DNA of 64,000 bases from Hyphomonas pacifica (GTDB lineage Bacteria > Pseudomonadota > Alphaproteobacteria > Caulobacterales > Hyphomonadaceae): the NCBI RefSeq assembly GCF_000682675.1, contig NZ_AWFA01000078.1, forward strand, positions 42,271 to 106,270, given 5' to 3'. Within the stretch, counting starts at the first letter, position 1. Every line of letters begins with the position of its first letter. Positions 1 to 8,787 of this stretch are shown here, piece by piece. The notes beneath the pieces are model-generated. The model searched no databases, was not told the DNA's origin, and saw nothing but the letters and a program-made list of their open reading frames with translations. Made by a program: the position numbers and the translations under genes.

Positions 1-477
1 TGGCAAAGGGAGATGAATCTGAACCTTTTTCCAGCCGTTCGACTGGATCGTGCGCTTTTGCCAGACATGATCGCGCGCGGGTTCGGGGTCGTGATCCATG
101 TCTCGTCTATTCAGGCGCGCATGCCCTTGCCAAATGCAACCACGGCCTATGCCAGCGCCAAGGCGGCCTTGGCTGCGTATAGCAAGAGCCTGTCCAAGGA
201 AGTTGGGCCGAAAGGCATCCGGGTAATGCGTGTCTCCCCGGGATGGGTGAAGACCGAAGCAGCCATCGCGCTTGTGAACCGGATTGCTGCAGAGAAGGGA
301 GTGGATTTCGATGCGGCACAACAAAGCCTTATGGACTCACTTGGCGGCATTGCGCTGGGGCGCCCTTCCGAACCGGAAGAGGTTGCAGACCTGATTACTT
401 TCCTGGCTTCGCCTCGAGCAGGGGCAATTACAGGGGCAGACTATGTGATAGATGGCGGAACCTTGCCTACAGTGTAG
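1..477 (+). CDS. SDR family oxidoreductase, C-terminal part (5' end outside window)
   Basis: The frame is open from base 1, so the gene begins upstream of the window and only the C-terminal part is present. Counting from the Met at base 13, the classical short-chain dehydrogenase catalytic set is visible: Ser32 in HVSSIQ, then Tyr46 and Lys50 in YASAK, followed by the PG motif in [11 protein letters not shown] and a C-terminal GADYVIDGG. The Rossmann glycine motif and NNAG lie outside the window. The family performs NAD(P)-dependent oxidation or reduction of small alcohols and ketones in the cytosol. The substrate cannot be told from the sequence. Confidence 0.85.
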   Translation, partial: WQREMNLNLFPAVRLDRALLPDMIARGFGVVIHVSSIQARMPLPNATTAYASAKAALAAYSKSLSKEVGPKGIRVMRVSPGWVKTEAAIALVNRIAAEKGVDFDAAQQSLMDSLGGIALGRPSEPEEVADLITFLASPRAGAITGADYVIDGGTLPTV

Positions 478-534
478 ACAAGTGTGCAACCAGCCTGCTT
501 CCACAACACCTCCAGCCCTCCTATATGAGCAGCT

Positions 535-951
535 ATGAGCGGGTATGGGCCTTTTGACGATTTCACGCTGTTTGCCATGGCCATCGCCGTGGTTCTGTCA
601 GCTATTGTCAGCCTGATCGGCACATCTGCCCGCAAGCGGAATATCGCCTTGGGGCGGGCGACCGCAACAGATCTGGCAGAGATGACGGGCATTCGTGACG
701 CAAAGAAGCTGCAAGAAACCTTCGGTCCCCCCGATATGGGACGTGTCTGGCGTACGGTGACGCTACTGGAGGTACGCCGCGCCCGGCAAAGCGGTGGATG
801 GCTGATGTCGAGTGACCTGGTGGATTATGCCTGTTTTGGTGTTGTGGCCTTGGCGCTGTTTGTCTCTCATCCGCTGATTGGCGGGGCAATCGTGCTGGCC
901 CTGCTGGTCCAGATAGCGGGTTGGATCGCGGCGGTAGGTCTGCCGAAGTAA
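535..951 (+). CDS. Hypothetical membrane protein, 138 aa
   Basis: No recognised family. The protein has an N-terminal hydrophobic helix (about residues 10-28, LFAMAIAVVLSAIVSLIG), a charged soluble middle with a short helical segment (residues 30-95), and a hydrophobic C-terminal hairpin (about residues 98-135). It is probably an inner-membrane protein. It sits between the SDR and dapF on the same strand with short gaps, so co-transcription with dapF is possible. The start at 535 is uncertain; no convincing Shine-Dalgarno sequence is visible. Confidence 0.55.
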   Translation: MSGYGPFDDFTLFAMAIAVVLSAIVSLIGTSARKRNIALGRATATDLAEMTGIRDAKKLQETFGPPDMGRVWRTVTLLEVRRARQSGGWLMSSDLVDYACFGVVALALFVSHPLIGGAIVLALLVQIAGWIAAVGLPK

Positions 952-1017
952 GGCACCCCCAAAGACGACCCGAACTTCTTCTTTCCCCCTCTCTGGAAAC
1001 ACACTAAAGGCAAACGC

Positions 1018-1827
1018 ATGAAAGTCTGGAAGATGAATGGTGCTGGCAACGCGTTTGCCATTTTTGATGCACGCTCGACCTCCTTTGTGCCGAGCGCCGA
1101 TCAGGTGCGCCAGATTGCCGAAGATTTGAAGGCTGACCAGATCATCGCGCTGGAGCGGGATGTCGCGCGTGACGTGTTCATGCGCATCTGGAATGCGGAT
1201 GGCAGTGAAGTCTCCGCGTGCGGCAACGCCACGCGTTGTGTCGGCAAATTGTTACTGGAGGAGACGGGCAAGTCACAGGTGACGATCCAGACCGAAGCCG
1301 ACATGCTGAAAGCTTTCAATGCGGACAATGGGCTGATCACCGTCGATATGGGCTCGCCTCTTATGGGCTGGGAAGACATCCCGCTCTCAGAGAAAATGGA
1401 TGTCCGCGGCGTCGATGTGAAAATCGGCCCAATGGATAACCCTATCCTGTCCCGTCCGGCCGTCGTCTCCATGGGTAACCCCCATGCCGTGTTCTTCGTG
1501 AAGGATGTGGATGATTATGACATTCCGGCCCTTGGCCCACTGGTCGAATGGCACCCGACTTTTCCGGAAGGCACGAATGTCGGCTTCGCGCAGGTGATTG
1601 ACCGTAACACGATCCGCCTGCGGGTGTGGGAACGCGGCGCAGGTCTGACCAAGGCGTGCGGCACCGGCGCATGTGCCGCGCTTGTCTGCGCAGCGAGGGC
1701 CAAGCTCACAGCCCGCAAGGCGAAGATGATCCTAGATGGCGGAGAACTGACCATAGATTGGCGGGAATCTGATGATCGCGTCTATATGACCGGCCCGGTC
1801 GAAATGGAATTCGAGACGGAAATCTGA
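1018..1827 (+). CDS. dapF: Diaminopimelate epimerase
   Basis: Converts LL- to meso-diaminopimelate for lysine and peptidoglycan synthesis in the cytosol. The two-base racemase signature is intact: catalytic Cys68 in SACGNATRC and Cys214 in TKACGTGACA, with the N-terminal MNGAGNAFAIFD loop and GNPHAVFF in the middle. The length of 269 aa is usual for the family. It starts the conserved order dapF-mtaB-ftsY known from many alphaproteobacteria, with a 77-bp gap before mtaB. Identity is secure. Confidence 0.97.
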   Translation: MKVWKMNGAGNAFAIFDARSTSFVPSADQVRQIAEDLKADQIIALERDVARDVFMRIWNADGSEVSACGNATRCVGKLLLEETGKSQVTIQTEADMLKAFNADNGLITVDMGSPLMGWEDIPLSEKMDVRGVDVKIGPMDNPILSRPAVVSMGNPHAVFFVKDVDDYDIPALGPLVEWHPTFPEGTNVGFAQVIDRNTIRLRVWERGAGLTKACGTGACAALVCAARAKLTARKAKMILDGGELTIDWRESDDRVYMTGPVEMEFETEI

Positions 1828-1904
1828 GCGCGCAGATCTGCCAGGCCTGCACAGATCCCTTGATTTGCCGGGGCTTCGGCGCGACATCCGCTGTCTGGTA
1901 AGCC

Positions 1905-3182
1905 ATGACTGACACCAAATCCCCTTCCAGCCCGCAGCTGATTACGCTCGGATGCCGCCTGAACGCCTATGAATCCGAGGTGATGCGTGGCCATGCGGCT
2001 GAAGCTGGCCTGAATGATGCGGTGATCATCAATACATGCGCGGTCACTTCTGAAGCTGTCCGCTCTGCCCGGCAGACGATCCGCCGAGCCGCGAAGGACA
2101 ATCCGGGCGCGCCTATCCTTGTCACGGGCTGCGCCGCGCAGATCGATCCGGACATGTTCGCGAAGATGCCGGAAGTCACGCGCGTGATCGGTAATCATGA
2201 GAAAATGCAGGCCGAGACCTGGAAACCGGCGGATTTGCTGGGCGGCCATGAAAAGGTGCGCGTGAATGATATCATGTCGGTACAGGAAACAGCCGCGCAT
2301 CTTATTGATGGCATGGAAGGTCGTGCCCGCGCCTATGTTCAGGTGCAGAATGGCTGTGACCATCGCTGTACATTCTGCATCATTCCCTATGGCCGCGGAA
2401 ATTCCCGTTCCGTGCCGGCCGGGGAAGTGGTCGGCCAAGTGAAGCGTCTTGTCGAGACAGGCCATTATGAAGTCGTTCTGACGGGGGTGGACCTGACGAG
2501 TTGGGGGGCTGACCTGCCGGGGCAGCCACAGCTCGGCAATTTGGTGCAGCGTATACTGAAACTGGTGCCGGAACTGAAACAGCTGCGCATTTCCTCCATT
2601 GATGCCATCGAGATTGACGATGCGCTTATGGAGACGATGGCAGAGCCACGCCTCGCGCCTTTCATGCACCTTTCGCTGCAGCATGGGGATGACCTGATCC
2701 TGAAGCGGATGAAGCGACGTCATTCCCGCGCCGATGCCATCACGCTGACGGACAGGCTACGCGCGGTGCGTCCGGATATTGCGTTTGGCGCGGACATCAT
2801 TGCCGGCTTCCCAACAGAGACGGAGGCGCATTTCGAGAATTCGGTACGGCTGGTCGAGGAATGCGGCCTGTCTTTTCTGCATGTTTTTCCGTATTCACCG
2901 CGCCCCGGCACTCCAGCCGCCCGGATGCCTCAGGTCGCAAAGGCCCAGGTGAAGGCGCGTGCGGCGCGGCTGCGCAACGTGGGCGTTGAGGCACTCGCCA
3001 GGCATCTCTCCAAATATAAAGACCAGACTGTCGACGCGCTGATCGAGCGCGGGACATCTGCGCGCCTGCCAGATTTTACACCTGTCCAGTTCGAGGCCGA
3101 TCCGGGTGAAGCTGGACGTGTCGTACGTGCCCGTATAGTCGGGCAGGACGGTAAACAGCTGATCGGAGCCCTGACCGCATGA
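1905..3182 (+). CDS. mtaB: tRNA t6A37 methylthiotransferase MtaB
   Basis: A radical-SAM methylthiotransferase that adds the 2-methylthio group to t6A37 of ANN-decoding tRNAs. The N-terminal UPF0004 domain carries the auxiliary cluster cysteines Cys17 (TLGCRLNAYE), Cys45 (NTCAVT) and Cys76 (VTGCAAQ). The radical-SAM CxxxCxxC motif is Cys151, Cys155 and Cys158 (CDHRCTFC). A TRAM-like C-terminus follows. NTCAVT with TLGCRLN is typical of MtaB rather than MiaB, whose own gene is at 47101. The stop codon overlaps the ftsY start (ATGA), implying translational coupling. Confidence 0.95.
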   Translation: MTDTKSPSSPQLITLGCRLNAYESEVMRGHAAEAGLNDAVIINTCAVTSEAVRSARQTIRRAAKDNPGAPILVTGCAAQIDPDMFAKMPEVTRVIGNHEKMQAETWKPADLLGGHEKVRVNDIMSVQETAAHLIDGMEGRARAYVQVQNGCDHRCTFCIIPYGRGNSRSVPAGEVVGQVKRLVETGHYEVVLTGVDLTSWGADLPGQPQLGNLVQRILKLVPELKQLRISSIDAIEIDDALMETMAEPRLAPFMHLSLQHGDDLILKRMKRRHSRADAITLTDRLRAVRPDIAFGADIIAGFPTETEAHFENSVRLVEECGLSFLHVFPYSPRPGTPAARMPQVAKAQVKARAARLRNVGVEALARHLSKYKDQTVDALIERGTSARLPDFTPVQFEADPGEAGRVVRARIVGQDGKQLIGALTA

Positions 3183-4564
3183 TCCTCTGGTTCGGAAAGA
3201 AGAAGAAAAAGGAAGAGCTGAAACAGGCTGGCGCCGCGATGGAGTTGCCGGAGCTGTCGGCTGAGGAACTTGCGGCCAAGGAAGCCGAAGAGGCCCGGCT
3301 CGCCGCCGAAAAGCAAGAGATCGAGCGCAAAGTCGCTGAGGCGAACCGGGCTTGGGAAGAACGTCAGGCGCGCGAAGCCAGGGAAGCGGCTGAAGAGGCG
3401 CAGCGTCTGGAAGAGGAAGCCCTTAAGGCTGAAGAGGCTCGCGTTGCTGCGCAGGCCCGCGCCGATGAAGCCGAAGCCAAGCGGCTGGAAGAAGAGGCCG
3501 AGCGCGCCCGCAAGGCCAAGCAAGAGCGCGAAGCCGCCCAGGCCAAGGCCGCTGCCGAATTGAAACTCCTGGAGGACCGCCGCGAAGCTGAGCGCCTTAG
3601 AGCCGAACGCGAGGCGGCTGCCCGCGCAGCCCTGGAGGCGGAAGCCAATGACCCTGGCTTCATGGCGAAGCTCGGCACCGGTCTGTCGCGATCATCCTCC
3701 CGTCTGACATCGGGCCTGGCTGTCTTCGGGCGTCGAAAGCTGGACGATGACACGCTGGAAGAATTGGAGGATCTGCTGATTTCATCAGACCTCGGCGCAA
3801 ACGTTGCCACACGTGTGACGAGTAGTCTCGCCAAGGAGCGGTTCGACAAGGAAATCACGGAAGATGAAATCCGTCTGGCTTTGGCCGAAGAAATCACCGA
3901 TGTACTGCGACCGCGCGAGAAGATTGTCGATTTCTCTGACGGGCCGCGTCCACGCATCGTAATGTTCGTAGGCGTCAACGGGTCGGGTAAGACAACGACG
4001 ATTGGCAAGATTGCCTCCAAACTGAAGGAGCAGGGGGCAAAAGCCCTGCTTGTCGCGGGTGATACCTTCCGGGCTGCCGCGCTTGAGCAGCTGACCGTTT
4101 GGGGTGAACGCGCAGATATTCCGGTCATGTCAAAGCCGATCGGGTCTGACGCAGCAGGGCTCGTCTATGAGGCCATCGAAAAGGCGAAGGCGGATGATCT
4201 AGACCTTGTTCTGATCGACACGGCCGGGCGGCTGCAGAACAAGACAGAGCTGATGGCGGAGCTTGAAAAAATCGTCCGGGTAACGCGTAAGCTTGATCCG
4301 AATGCACCGCATGATGTGATCCTGGTTCTGGATGCAACCGTGGGCCAGAATGCCCTGTCCCAGGTGGAGGCATTCAAGAACACCGCAGGTGTGACGGGGC
4401 TGGTCATGACCAAGTTGGACGGTACAGCAAAAGGCGGTGTTCTGGTCGCGATTGCGGAAGCACATGATCTGCCCATTCACTTCATCGGAATTGGAGAAAA
4501 GGCGGAGGATCTTCGTCCCTTCAGTGCCGAAGCATTTTCCAAGGCGCTTGTCGGCGCTGAATAG
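3179..4564 (+). CDS. ftsY: Signal recognition particle receptor FtsY
   Basis: The SRP receptor GTPase, which docks ribosome-nascent-chain-SRP complexes at the inner membrane for SecYEG delivery. The SRP-GTPase NG domain occupies the C-terminal ~300 residues: P-loop GVNGSGKTTT near residue 265, DTFRAAA, DTAGR near 347 and TKLDG near 411. The N-terminal ~155 residues form a long Glu/Ala/Arg-rich predicted helix or coiled coil. That A domain is variable in FtsY proteins and is thought to help membrane association. It overlaps mtaB by 4 nt and is closed by a strong bidirectional terminator. Confidence 0.97.
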   Translation: MILWFGKKKKKEELKQAGAAMELPELSAEELAAKEAEEARLAAEKQEIERKVAEANRAWEERQAREAREAAEEAQRLEEEALKAEEARVAAQARADEAEAKRLEEEAERARKAKQEREAAQAKAAAELKLLEDRREAERLRAEREAAARAALEAEANDPGFMAKLGTGLSRSSSRLTSGLAVFGRRKLDDDTLEELEDLLISSDLGANVATRVTSSLAKERFDKEITEDEIRLALAEEITDVLRPREKIVDFSDGPRPRIVMFVGVNGSGKTTTIGKIASKLKEQGAKALLVAGDTFRAAALEQLTVWGERADIPVMSKPIGSDAAGLVYEAIEKAKADDLDLVLIDTAGRLQNKTELMAELEKIVRVTRKLDPNAPHDVILVLDATVGQNALSQVEAFKNTAGVTGLVMTKLDGTAKGGVLVAIAEAHDLPIHFIGIGEKAEDLRPFSAEAFSKALVGAE

Positions 4565-4571
4565 AAAACAG

Positions 4572-4605
4572 AAAAAAGCCGATCATTTTCATGATCGGCT
4601 TTTTT
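4572..4605. terminator. Bidirectional intrinsic terminator between ftsY and XRE gene
   Basis: A perfect 10-bp stem, agccgatcat (4577-4586) and atgatcggct (4591-4600), has a 4-nt loop and is flanked by an A-run on the left and a T-run on the right. It can therefore terminate both ftsY and the convergent gene at 4616. Confidence 0.9.
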
Positions 4606-4615
4606 GATCCGGGGC

Positions 4616-4831
4616 CTATTCTGCCGCGTGGGCAAGTTCGACTTCATCATCAAAGATTTCTTCAATAGGCCGTCCGAACAGGCGGGCGACGGCAAAGGCC
4701 AGAGGCAGGGATGGGTCATACTTGCCTGTCTCAATGGCATTGATCGACTGGCGTGAGACATCCAGTTTTTCTGCCAACGCGGCCTGACTCCAGCCCTTCT
4801 CGGTACGCAGTATCTTAAGGATGTTCTTCAT
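4616..4831 (-). CDS. Small XRE/Cro-type HTH regulator, 71 aa
   Basis: A single helix-turn-helix domain protein. It begins MKNILKILRTEKGWSQAAL, and the recognition region KLDVSRQSINAIETGKYDP spans about residues 22-42; that pattern is typical of YozG-like mini-regulators. It lies 5 bp downstream of the four-helix membrane-protein gene, with which it forms a two-gene leftward unit. In such pairs the HTH protein commonly controls its own promoter. An 18-bp perfect palindrome lies inside the only visible promoter of the pair (5277-5305) and is the likely target; that link is inference. Confidence 0.88.
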   Translation of the reverse strand: MKNILKILRTEKGWSQAALAEKLDVSRQSINAIETGKYDPSLPLAFAVARLFGRPIEEIFDDEVELAHAAE

Positions 4832-4836
4832 CTGAG

Positions 4837-5241
4837 TTAGACTACCTTCCCGAAATTCTGCGTGCAGAAGGACAGGCCATAGGTGATGAAGAAGAGCGGA
4901 CCGAACCAGAAGACCGAGATGACGTCTAGGACTTCAAAAATCTGCAGGAACCCTACCAGGAAGGCGCACGCTGCCGTGATCAGTCCGCCATCGCGCATCG
5001 CCTGCAACTGGCGCATGCGTGTGTATTCGTCGGTTTCTTCTGTTTGCCGACGCATGGCGTAGAGGACCCCAAAAAGGGGCAGCGTGACTGCCAGGGCACT
5101 CGTGATTTTGAGCCATGTTGGCGCCGTATTCGTATCGACCAGAAAGCTGGTTGCGAAGACGAGAACCGTATAGACGCCCATTAGGGGCCAGAAGAGATAA
5201 TGATAACGGCGTTTGGCAGTTCGAAATCCACGCTGGGACAT
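4837..5241 (-). CDS. Four-helix membrane protein paired with XRE regulator
   Basis: About 134 aa starting MSQRGFRTAKRR, with four predicted transmembrane helices (LFWPLMGVYTVLVFATSFL, SALAVTLPLFGVLYAM, ITAACAFLVGFLQIF, VFWFGPLFFITYGLSF). The start at 5241 is chosen because a strong AAGGAG lies 7 nt upstream of that ATG; a further in-frame ATG at 5280 falls within the promoter -10 hexamer. No catalytic motif is visible and the function is unknown. The layout, membrane protein followed by a small XRE regulator, is a common two-gene arrangement in bacteria. Confidence 0.75.
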   Translation of the reverse strand: MSQRGFRTAKRRYHYLFWPLMGVYTVLVFATSFLVDTNTAPTWLKITSALAVTLPLFGVLYAMRRQTEETDEYTRMRQLQAMRDGGLITAACAFLVGFLQIFEVLDVISVFWFGPLFFITYGLSFCTQNFGKVV

Positions 5242-5276
5242 GACAAATCTCCTTGTTGGTTTATCAAGTGTCATTG

Positions 5277-5305
5277 ACATTATGACAAGCTAGCTTGTCA
5301 GTCAA
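5277..5305 (-). promoter_or_regulatory. Sigma70-type promoter of membrane protein/XRE pair
   Basis: Read leftward: -35 TTGACT (5305-5300), a 17-bp spacer, and -10 TAATGT (5282-5277). The spacer length is optimal and both hexamers are near consensus. The spacer consists of 17 of the 18 bases of a perfect palindrome. Confidence 0.75.
5283..5300. promoter_or_regulatory. Perfect 18-bp palindromic operator
   Basis: TGACAAGCTAGCTTGTCA is identical to its reverse complement and lies between the -35 and -10 elements of the promoter at 5277-5305. A dimer bound here would block RNA polymerase. The likely binder is the XRE protein at 4616-4831 (inference). Confidence 0.75.
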
Positions 5306-5322
5306 GTGTGCTTTACATAATT

Positions 5323-7062
5323 TTATTCAGCCACAATGTCCGGCGCGTTCAGATGTTGCTCACCCCTCACCAGGCGGCCAGGTTTTGCGCCTGTCGGATC
5401 TCCGTCTCGATGCGTGATGGCGCCTTTGAGGATGGTTGCTGTGTAGCCTTCCGCGCGCTGCATCAGGCGGCGGCCACCAGCAGGCAAATCATAGCGTACC
5501 TCTGGCAGATGAAGTTTCATCCTGGCGAGGTCGATCACATTGATGTCTGCGCGATAGCCGGGAGCGATCAGTCCGCGGTCATACAGGCCGATCCATTGCG
5601 CCGTCGCCCGGGATTGCTTGTGGACGATATGCTCCAGCGGAACAAGCGGGCCGCGCGTGCGGTCACGCACCCAATGGGTCAACATGGTTGTGGTGAAGGA
5701 GCCATCACAGATCATCCCGACATGCGCGCCGCCATCTGAAAGGCCCGGCAGCGTGGCCCGGCTGAGCATCATTTCGCGTGAAGGCTCAAGATTCCCCTCT
5801 GCATAATTCAGGAAGGGCAGGTAAAGCATGCCGCGACCGTCGCGTTCCAGCATCAGGTCAAGTGCAACTTCTTGGGGTGAGACGCTACGCTGTGCGGCGA
5901 TGGCTTGGAGCGTTTTGTCCTGGGGCGGTTCGTAATTCACGGCTTCGTCCAGCTGAAACATCTTGCCGAAACTGCGCAGCATGACTTTCAAGAATGGATT
6001 GTCCGTATCTGGTGCGTCTGCCAACAAGCGCGCGCGATACTCTACATCCCGTAGTTTTTCGACGCGTGCCTCGAAAGGCAAGTGCGATATCTCACGGTAT
6101 ACGGGGTGCGCGCTGAATGGATTGAGTGTTAGCTCCAACCCGAGCAGAACCCCGACAGGACGTGGAGCAACCTGAGCCCGCATCGGAAGTCCGTCCTCCA
6201 TGGCCCGTTCGATGGCGCCAAGTAGTTTTCGCCAACCCTGCGGCGCGACATCGGCCTGCGCGAGTGAGACAGAAAGTGGCCGGCCGCTTGCCTCAACAAT
6301 GCGGCGCAGCATGGCGGCCTCTTTTTCCGGATCATTGAAGTCTGATACAAACTGTAAAACGCCAGAGCCCGCGTCCGCGACACCTTGTGCGATGCCGGTC
6401 AATTCCGCTTCGCTGGCAGTTAGCGTTGGCGTCGGCAGGCCATCGCTGGTCCTGTGGTTCAGCGTGCGCGACGTGGAGAAGCCCAGGGCGCCTGCCTTGA
6501 TGGCATCTGTGGTGAGCGCTCTCATGCGGGCAATGTCTGCCTCGGTTGCCTCTTCGCGATTGGCACCGCGCTCACCCATGACGAAAACGCGCAGTGCGGC
6601 ATGAGGCAATTGCGCGCAGATGTCTGTATCGAAATGACGCGATGACAGGCTGTCCAGATAATCCGGGAAATTGGTCCAATTCCAAGGTAGCCCTTCTGAC
6701 AGGACCGGGAACGGAATATCCTCTACGCCCTCCATCAGACGGATAAGCCGGTCGCGGTCCTCCGGCTTGCAGGGGGCAAAGCCAACGCCACAATTTCCCA
6801 TAAGCACCGTTGTGATGCCGTGCAAAGAAGAGGGACTGATTTCATCGTCCCACGTCACTTGGCCGTCATAATGTGTATGAATGTCAACAAAGCCTGGTGT
6901 TACAATCAGCCCACGCGCGTCGACTTCCTCAATGCCGCGTGCCTGAACTTTTCCAAGCTCGGCAATCAGGCCGTTTGAGATGGCGACATCCGCTTCATAG
7001 GTTTCCCCGCCGGTGCCATCCACAATTGTGCCGCCTCGTATGACCAGATCATGCGTCGCCAT
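5323..7062 (-). CDS. N-acyl-D-amino-acid deacylase / D-aminoacylase-type amidohydrolase
   Basis: A metal-dependent amidohydrolase-fold enzyme of the D-aminoacylase group, expected to hydrolyse N-acyl-D-amino acids or related amides. Visible features are the N-terminal beta-sandwich segment (DLVIRGGTIVDGTGG), the metal motif FVDIHTHYDG, the Cys-containing GNCGVGFAPC loop typical of D-aminoacylases, and a late SDGGAHVGM segment with the catalytic Asp. The start at 7062 (MATHDLV, 579 aa) is preferred because GGAGG precedes that ATG; a GTG four codons upstream is part of the same Shine-Dalgarno sequence. No signal peptide is seen. Exact substrate unknown. Confidence 0.87.
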   Translation of the reverse strand: MATHDLVIRGGTIVDGTGGETYEADVAISNGLIAELGKVQARGIEEVDARGLIVTPGFVDIHTHYDGQVTWDDEISPSSLHGITTVLMGNCGVGFAPCKPEDRDRLIRLMEGVEDIPFPVLSEGLPWNWTNFPDYLDSLSSRHFDTDICAQLPHAALRVFVMGERGANREEATEADIARMRALTTDAIKAGALGFSTSRTLNHRTSDGLPTPTLTASEAELTGIAQGVADAGSGVLQFVSDFNDPEKEAAMLRRIVEASGRPLSVSLAQADVAPQGWRKLLGAIERAMEDGLPMRAQVAPRPVGVLLGLELTLNPFSAHPVYREISHLPFEARVEKLRDVEYRARLLADAPDTDNPFLKVMLRSFGKMFQLDEAVNYEPPQDKTLQAIAAQRSVSPQEVALDLMLERDGRGMLYLPFLNYAEGNLEPSREMMLSRATLPGLSDGGAHVGMICDGSFTTTMLTHWVRDRTRGPLVPLEHIVHKQSRATAQWIGLYDRGLIAPGYRADINVIDLARMKLHLPEVRYDLPAGGRRLMQRAEGYTATILKGAITHRDGDPTGAKPGRLVRGEQHLNAPDIVAE

Positions 7063-7166
7063 ACTTTCCTCCACTTTCTTTTCTGTTCTTGAGGTCGATC
7101 ATGACCCCGAGGGAAGCCAAGTCAAATCCTTCCCACGCGGCAGGAAGTGGTGCATAGGCGCGGCTA

Positions 7167-8027
7167 ATGTCGTCTGCTCTCCTCCCTGTTGCGCTGTGTC
7201 TCTTCTCCGCGGTGACCGTCGCCTTGACCAATGTATTGGTGAAGCGTGGGGGAGACGTCCTGACCGCCCGCATGACCGTCGCTGTGGCTATGGCGCTGAG
7301 TGTTTTGCCCTTCGTCCCGTTTGTGCCTTTGCCGCCCCGAGAGACTTGGCATCTGATTGCCGTCTCCATGGTTGTGCACTGGGCGTATCAATTCTGTCTC
7401 GTCCGTGCGCTGCATCGGGGAGACCTCTCGCTGGTCTTTCCCGTGATGCGAGGCCTGGCACCGCTGGCAACAGCTTGTTTCGCGACCTTCCTTTTGCATG
7501 AACAACTGACGCTGGTCCAAATCCTGGGGCTATTGGCGGCAAGTCTTGCGATTATTGTCTTTGCGCTGCCAACTGCGAGCGACCCTTCCCGGCGTAGTCT
7601 GGATCGGCGCGCGCTGGTCTGGGCGGCTCTGACAGCGCTGGGTGTGGGCATGTATGCCGTAGCCGACACAAAAGCCGCGCGAGCCATGCCCAGTCCCATG
7701 ACATTTGTGGTCTGGCTATTCCTGATCGACTGGATCGGCGTAACGGTGGTTGCGCTGTGGCAGCGGCATGGGCGCATATACGAAGCTGTCCGGTTGCAAT
7801 GGAAAGCGGGATTGATCGGCGGCATGGCGGGAACACTGTCCTACGGTATGGCCATCTATGCCTATACCCTGACAGATGCCGCAATCGTGACTGCACTGAG
7901 GGAAACCTCCGTTGTCTTCGCGGCGATAATGGGCGCAATTCTGCTGAAGGAAGGCTTTGGCCGTAGGCGCGTTATTGCGGCGGCTGTACTCGCGGCTGGG
8001 CTTGTGATGATGCAGGTCGGCGCATGA
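7167..8027 (+). CDS. EamA/DMT family transporter
   Basis: 286 aa and almost entirely hydrophobic, with about ten transmembrane helices arranged as two EamA repeats. The first repeat carries a positively charged loop (LVKRGGDVLTARM) and the second ends LRETSVVFAAIMGAILLKEGFG, the typical helix 9-10 motif of drug/metabolite exporters. It is an inner-membrane exporter of unknown substrate. It is divergent from the D-aminoacylase gene across 104 bp, so a link to that gene's products is possible but unproven. Confidence 0.88.
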   Translation: MSSALLPVALCLFSAVTVALTNVLVKRGGDVLTARMTVAVAMALSVLPFVPFVPLPPRETWHLIAVSMVVHWAYQFCLVRALHRGDLSLVFPVMRGLAPLATACFATFLLHEQLTLVQILGLLAASLAIIVFALPTASDPSRRSLDRRALVWAALTALGVGMYAVADTKAARAMPSPMTFVVWLFLIDWIGVTVVALWQRHGRIYEAVRLQWKAGLIGGMAGTLSYGMAIYAYTLTDAAIVTALRETSVVFAAIMGAILLKEGFGRRRVIAAAVLAAGLVMMQVGA

Positions 8028-8142
8028 GGTTCGCCCACAAACAGAGCGTTCGTGATTTATTAGCTCCGTACATGCGAGGGAGCAGGTGCAGGGCAAAAGC
8101 CCAGAAACAAAACCGGAAGCGGCATTGCTGCGTATAGAGTAG

Positions 8143-8787
8143 ATGACAGACATACAGACCAAAGAATCGTCCGCAGACCTCGGGGATGCCGCAGGCAAGG
8201 CAGGTGGCATCTGGACCGAGCTTGGGCCGACCCTGGCCTTCATTGTAATCTACAATGTGATGCTCAGGTTTCCTGATGGCGACGGTCTGTTTACCAAGTC
8301 GACTGCGCTTTACTGGGCAACAGGCATCCTGATCATTGCTACGATTGGCGTTGTCATCATGAAATTGGTCCGGGGAGAGAGAATTCCCCCCTTCCTGATC
8401 ATATCATCACTGCTGATTGGATCCTTTGGCACAGCCGGTATTCTGCTCCAGTCAAAGCTGTTCCTTTTCATCAAACCCACCATCATCAACTTGCTTTATG
8501 CAGGCGTTATCTTCGGTGGTCTGGCTGTTGGCCGAAATGTCTGGAAGATGCTTTTCAATTCACTGTTTGATCTGCCGGACTTCGCCTGGAAGACCCTTGC
8601 CATTCGGTGGGGTCTTTATTTTGTAGCGATGGCTATATGGAATGAAGTCCTGTGGCGTAACTTCTCCGAAGCGACATGGGCCAACTGGAAATTGGGCAAT
8701 CTGGTATTGGGGTTTCTCTTCGCCCTGGCAAATACACCCTACACCCTGAAGCATCTTCGCAATACAGAGGAACAGGAGACAATCTAG
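8143..8787 (+). CDS. yciB: YciB/IspZ inner-membrane septation protein
   Basis: 214 aa with 5-6 transmembrane helices and the family hallmarks IKPTIINLLYAGVIFGG, then RW, NEVLWR and a C-terminal FALANTPYTLKH. YciB is implicated in envelope integrity and septation in enterobacteria; its biochemical role is unsettled. In many alphaproteobacteria it lies just after ftsY and before the ccm genes. Here that order is kept but stretched by an insertion (4616-8027). The stop codon overlaps the convergent Nudix stop tail to tail by 4 bp. Confidence 0.9.
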   Translation: MTDIQTKESSADLGDAAGKAGGIWTELGPTLAFIVIYNVMLRFPDGDGLFTKSTALYWATGILIIATIGVVIMKLVRGERIPPFLIISSLLIGSFGTAGILLQSKLFLFIKPTIINLLYAGVIFGGLAVGRNVWKMLFNSLFDLPDFAWKTLAIRWGLYFVAMAIWNEVLWRNFSEATWANWKLGNLVLGFLFALANTPYTLKHLRNTEEQETI

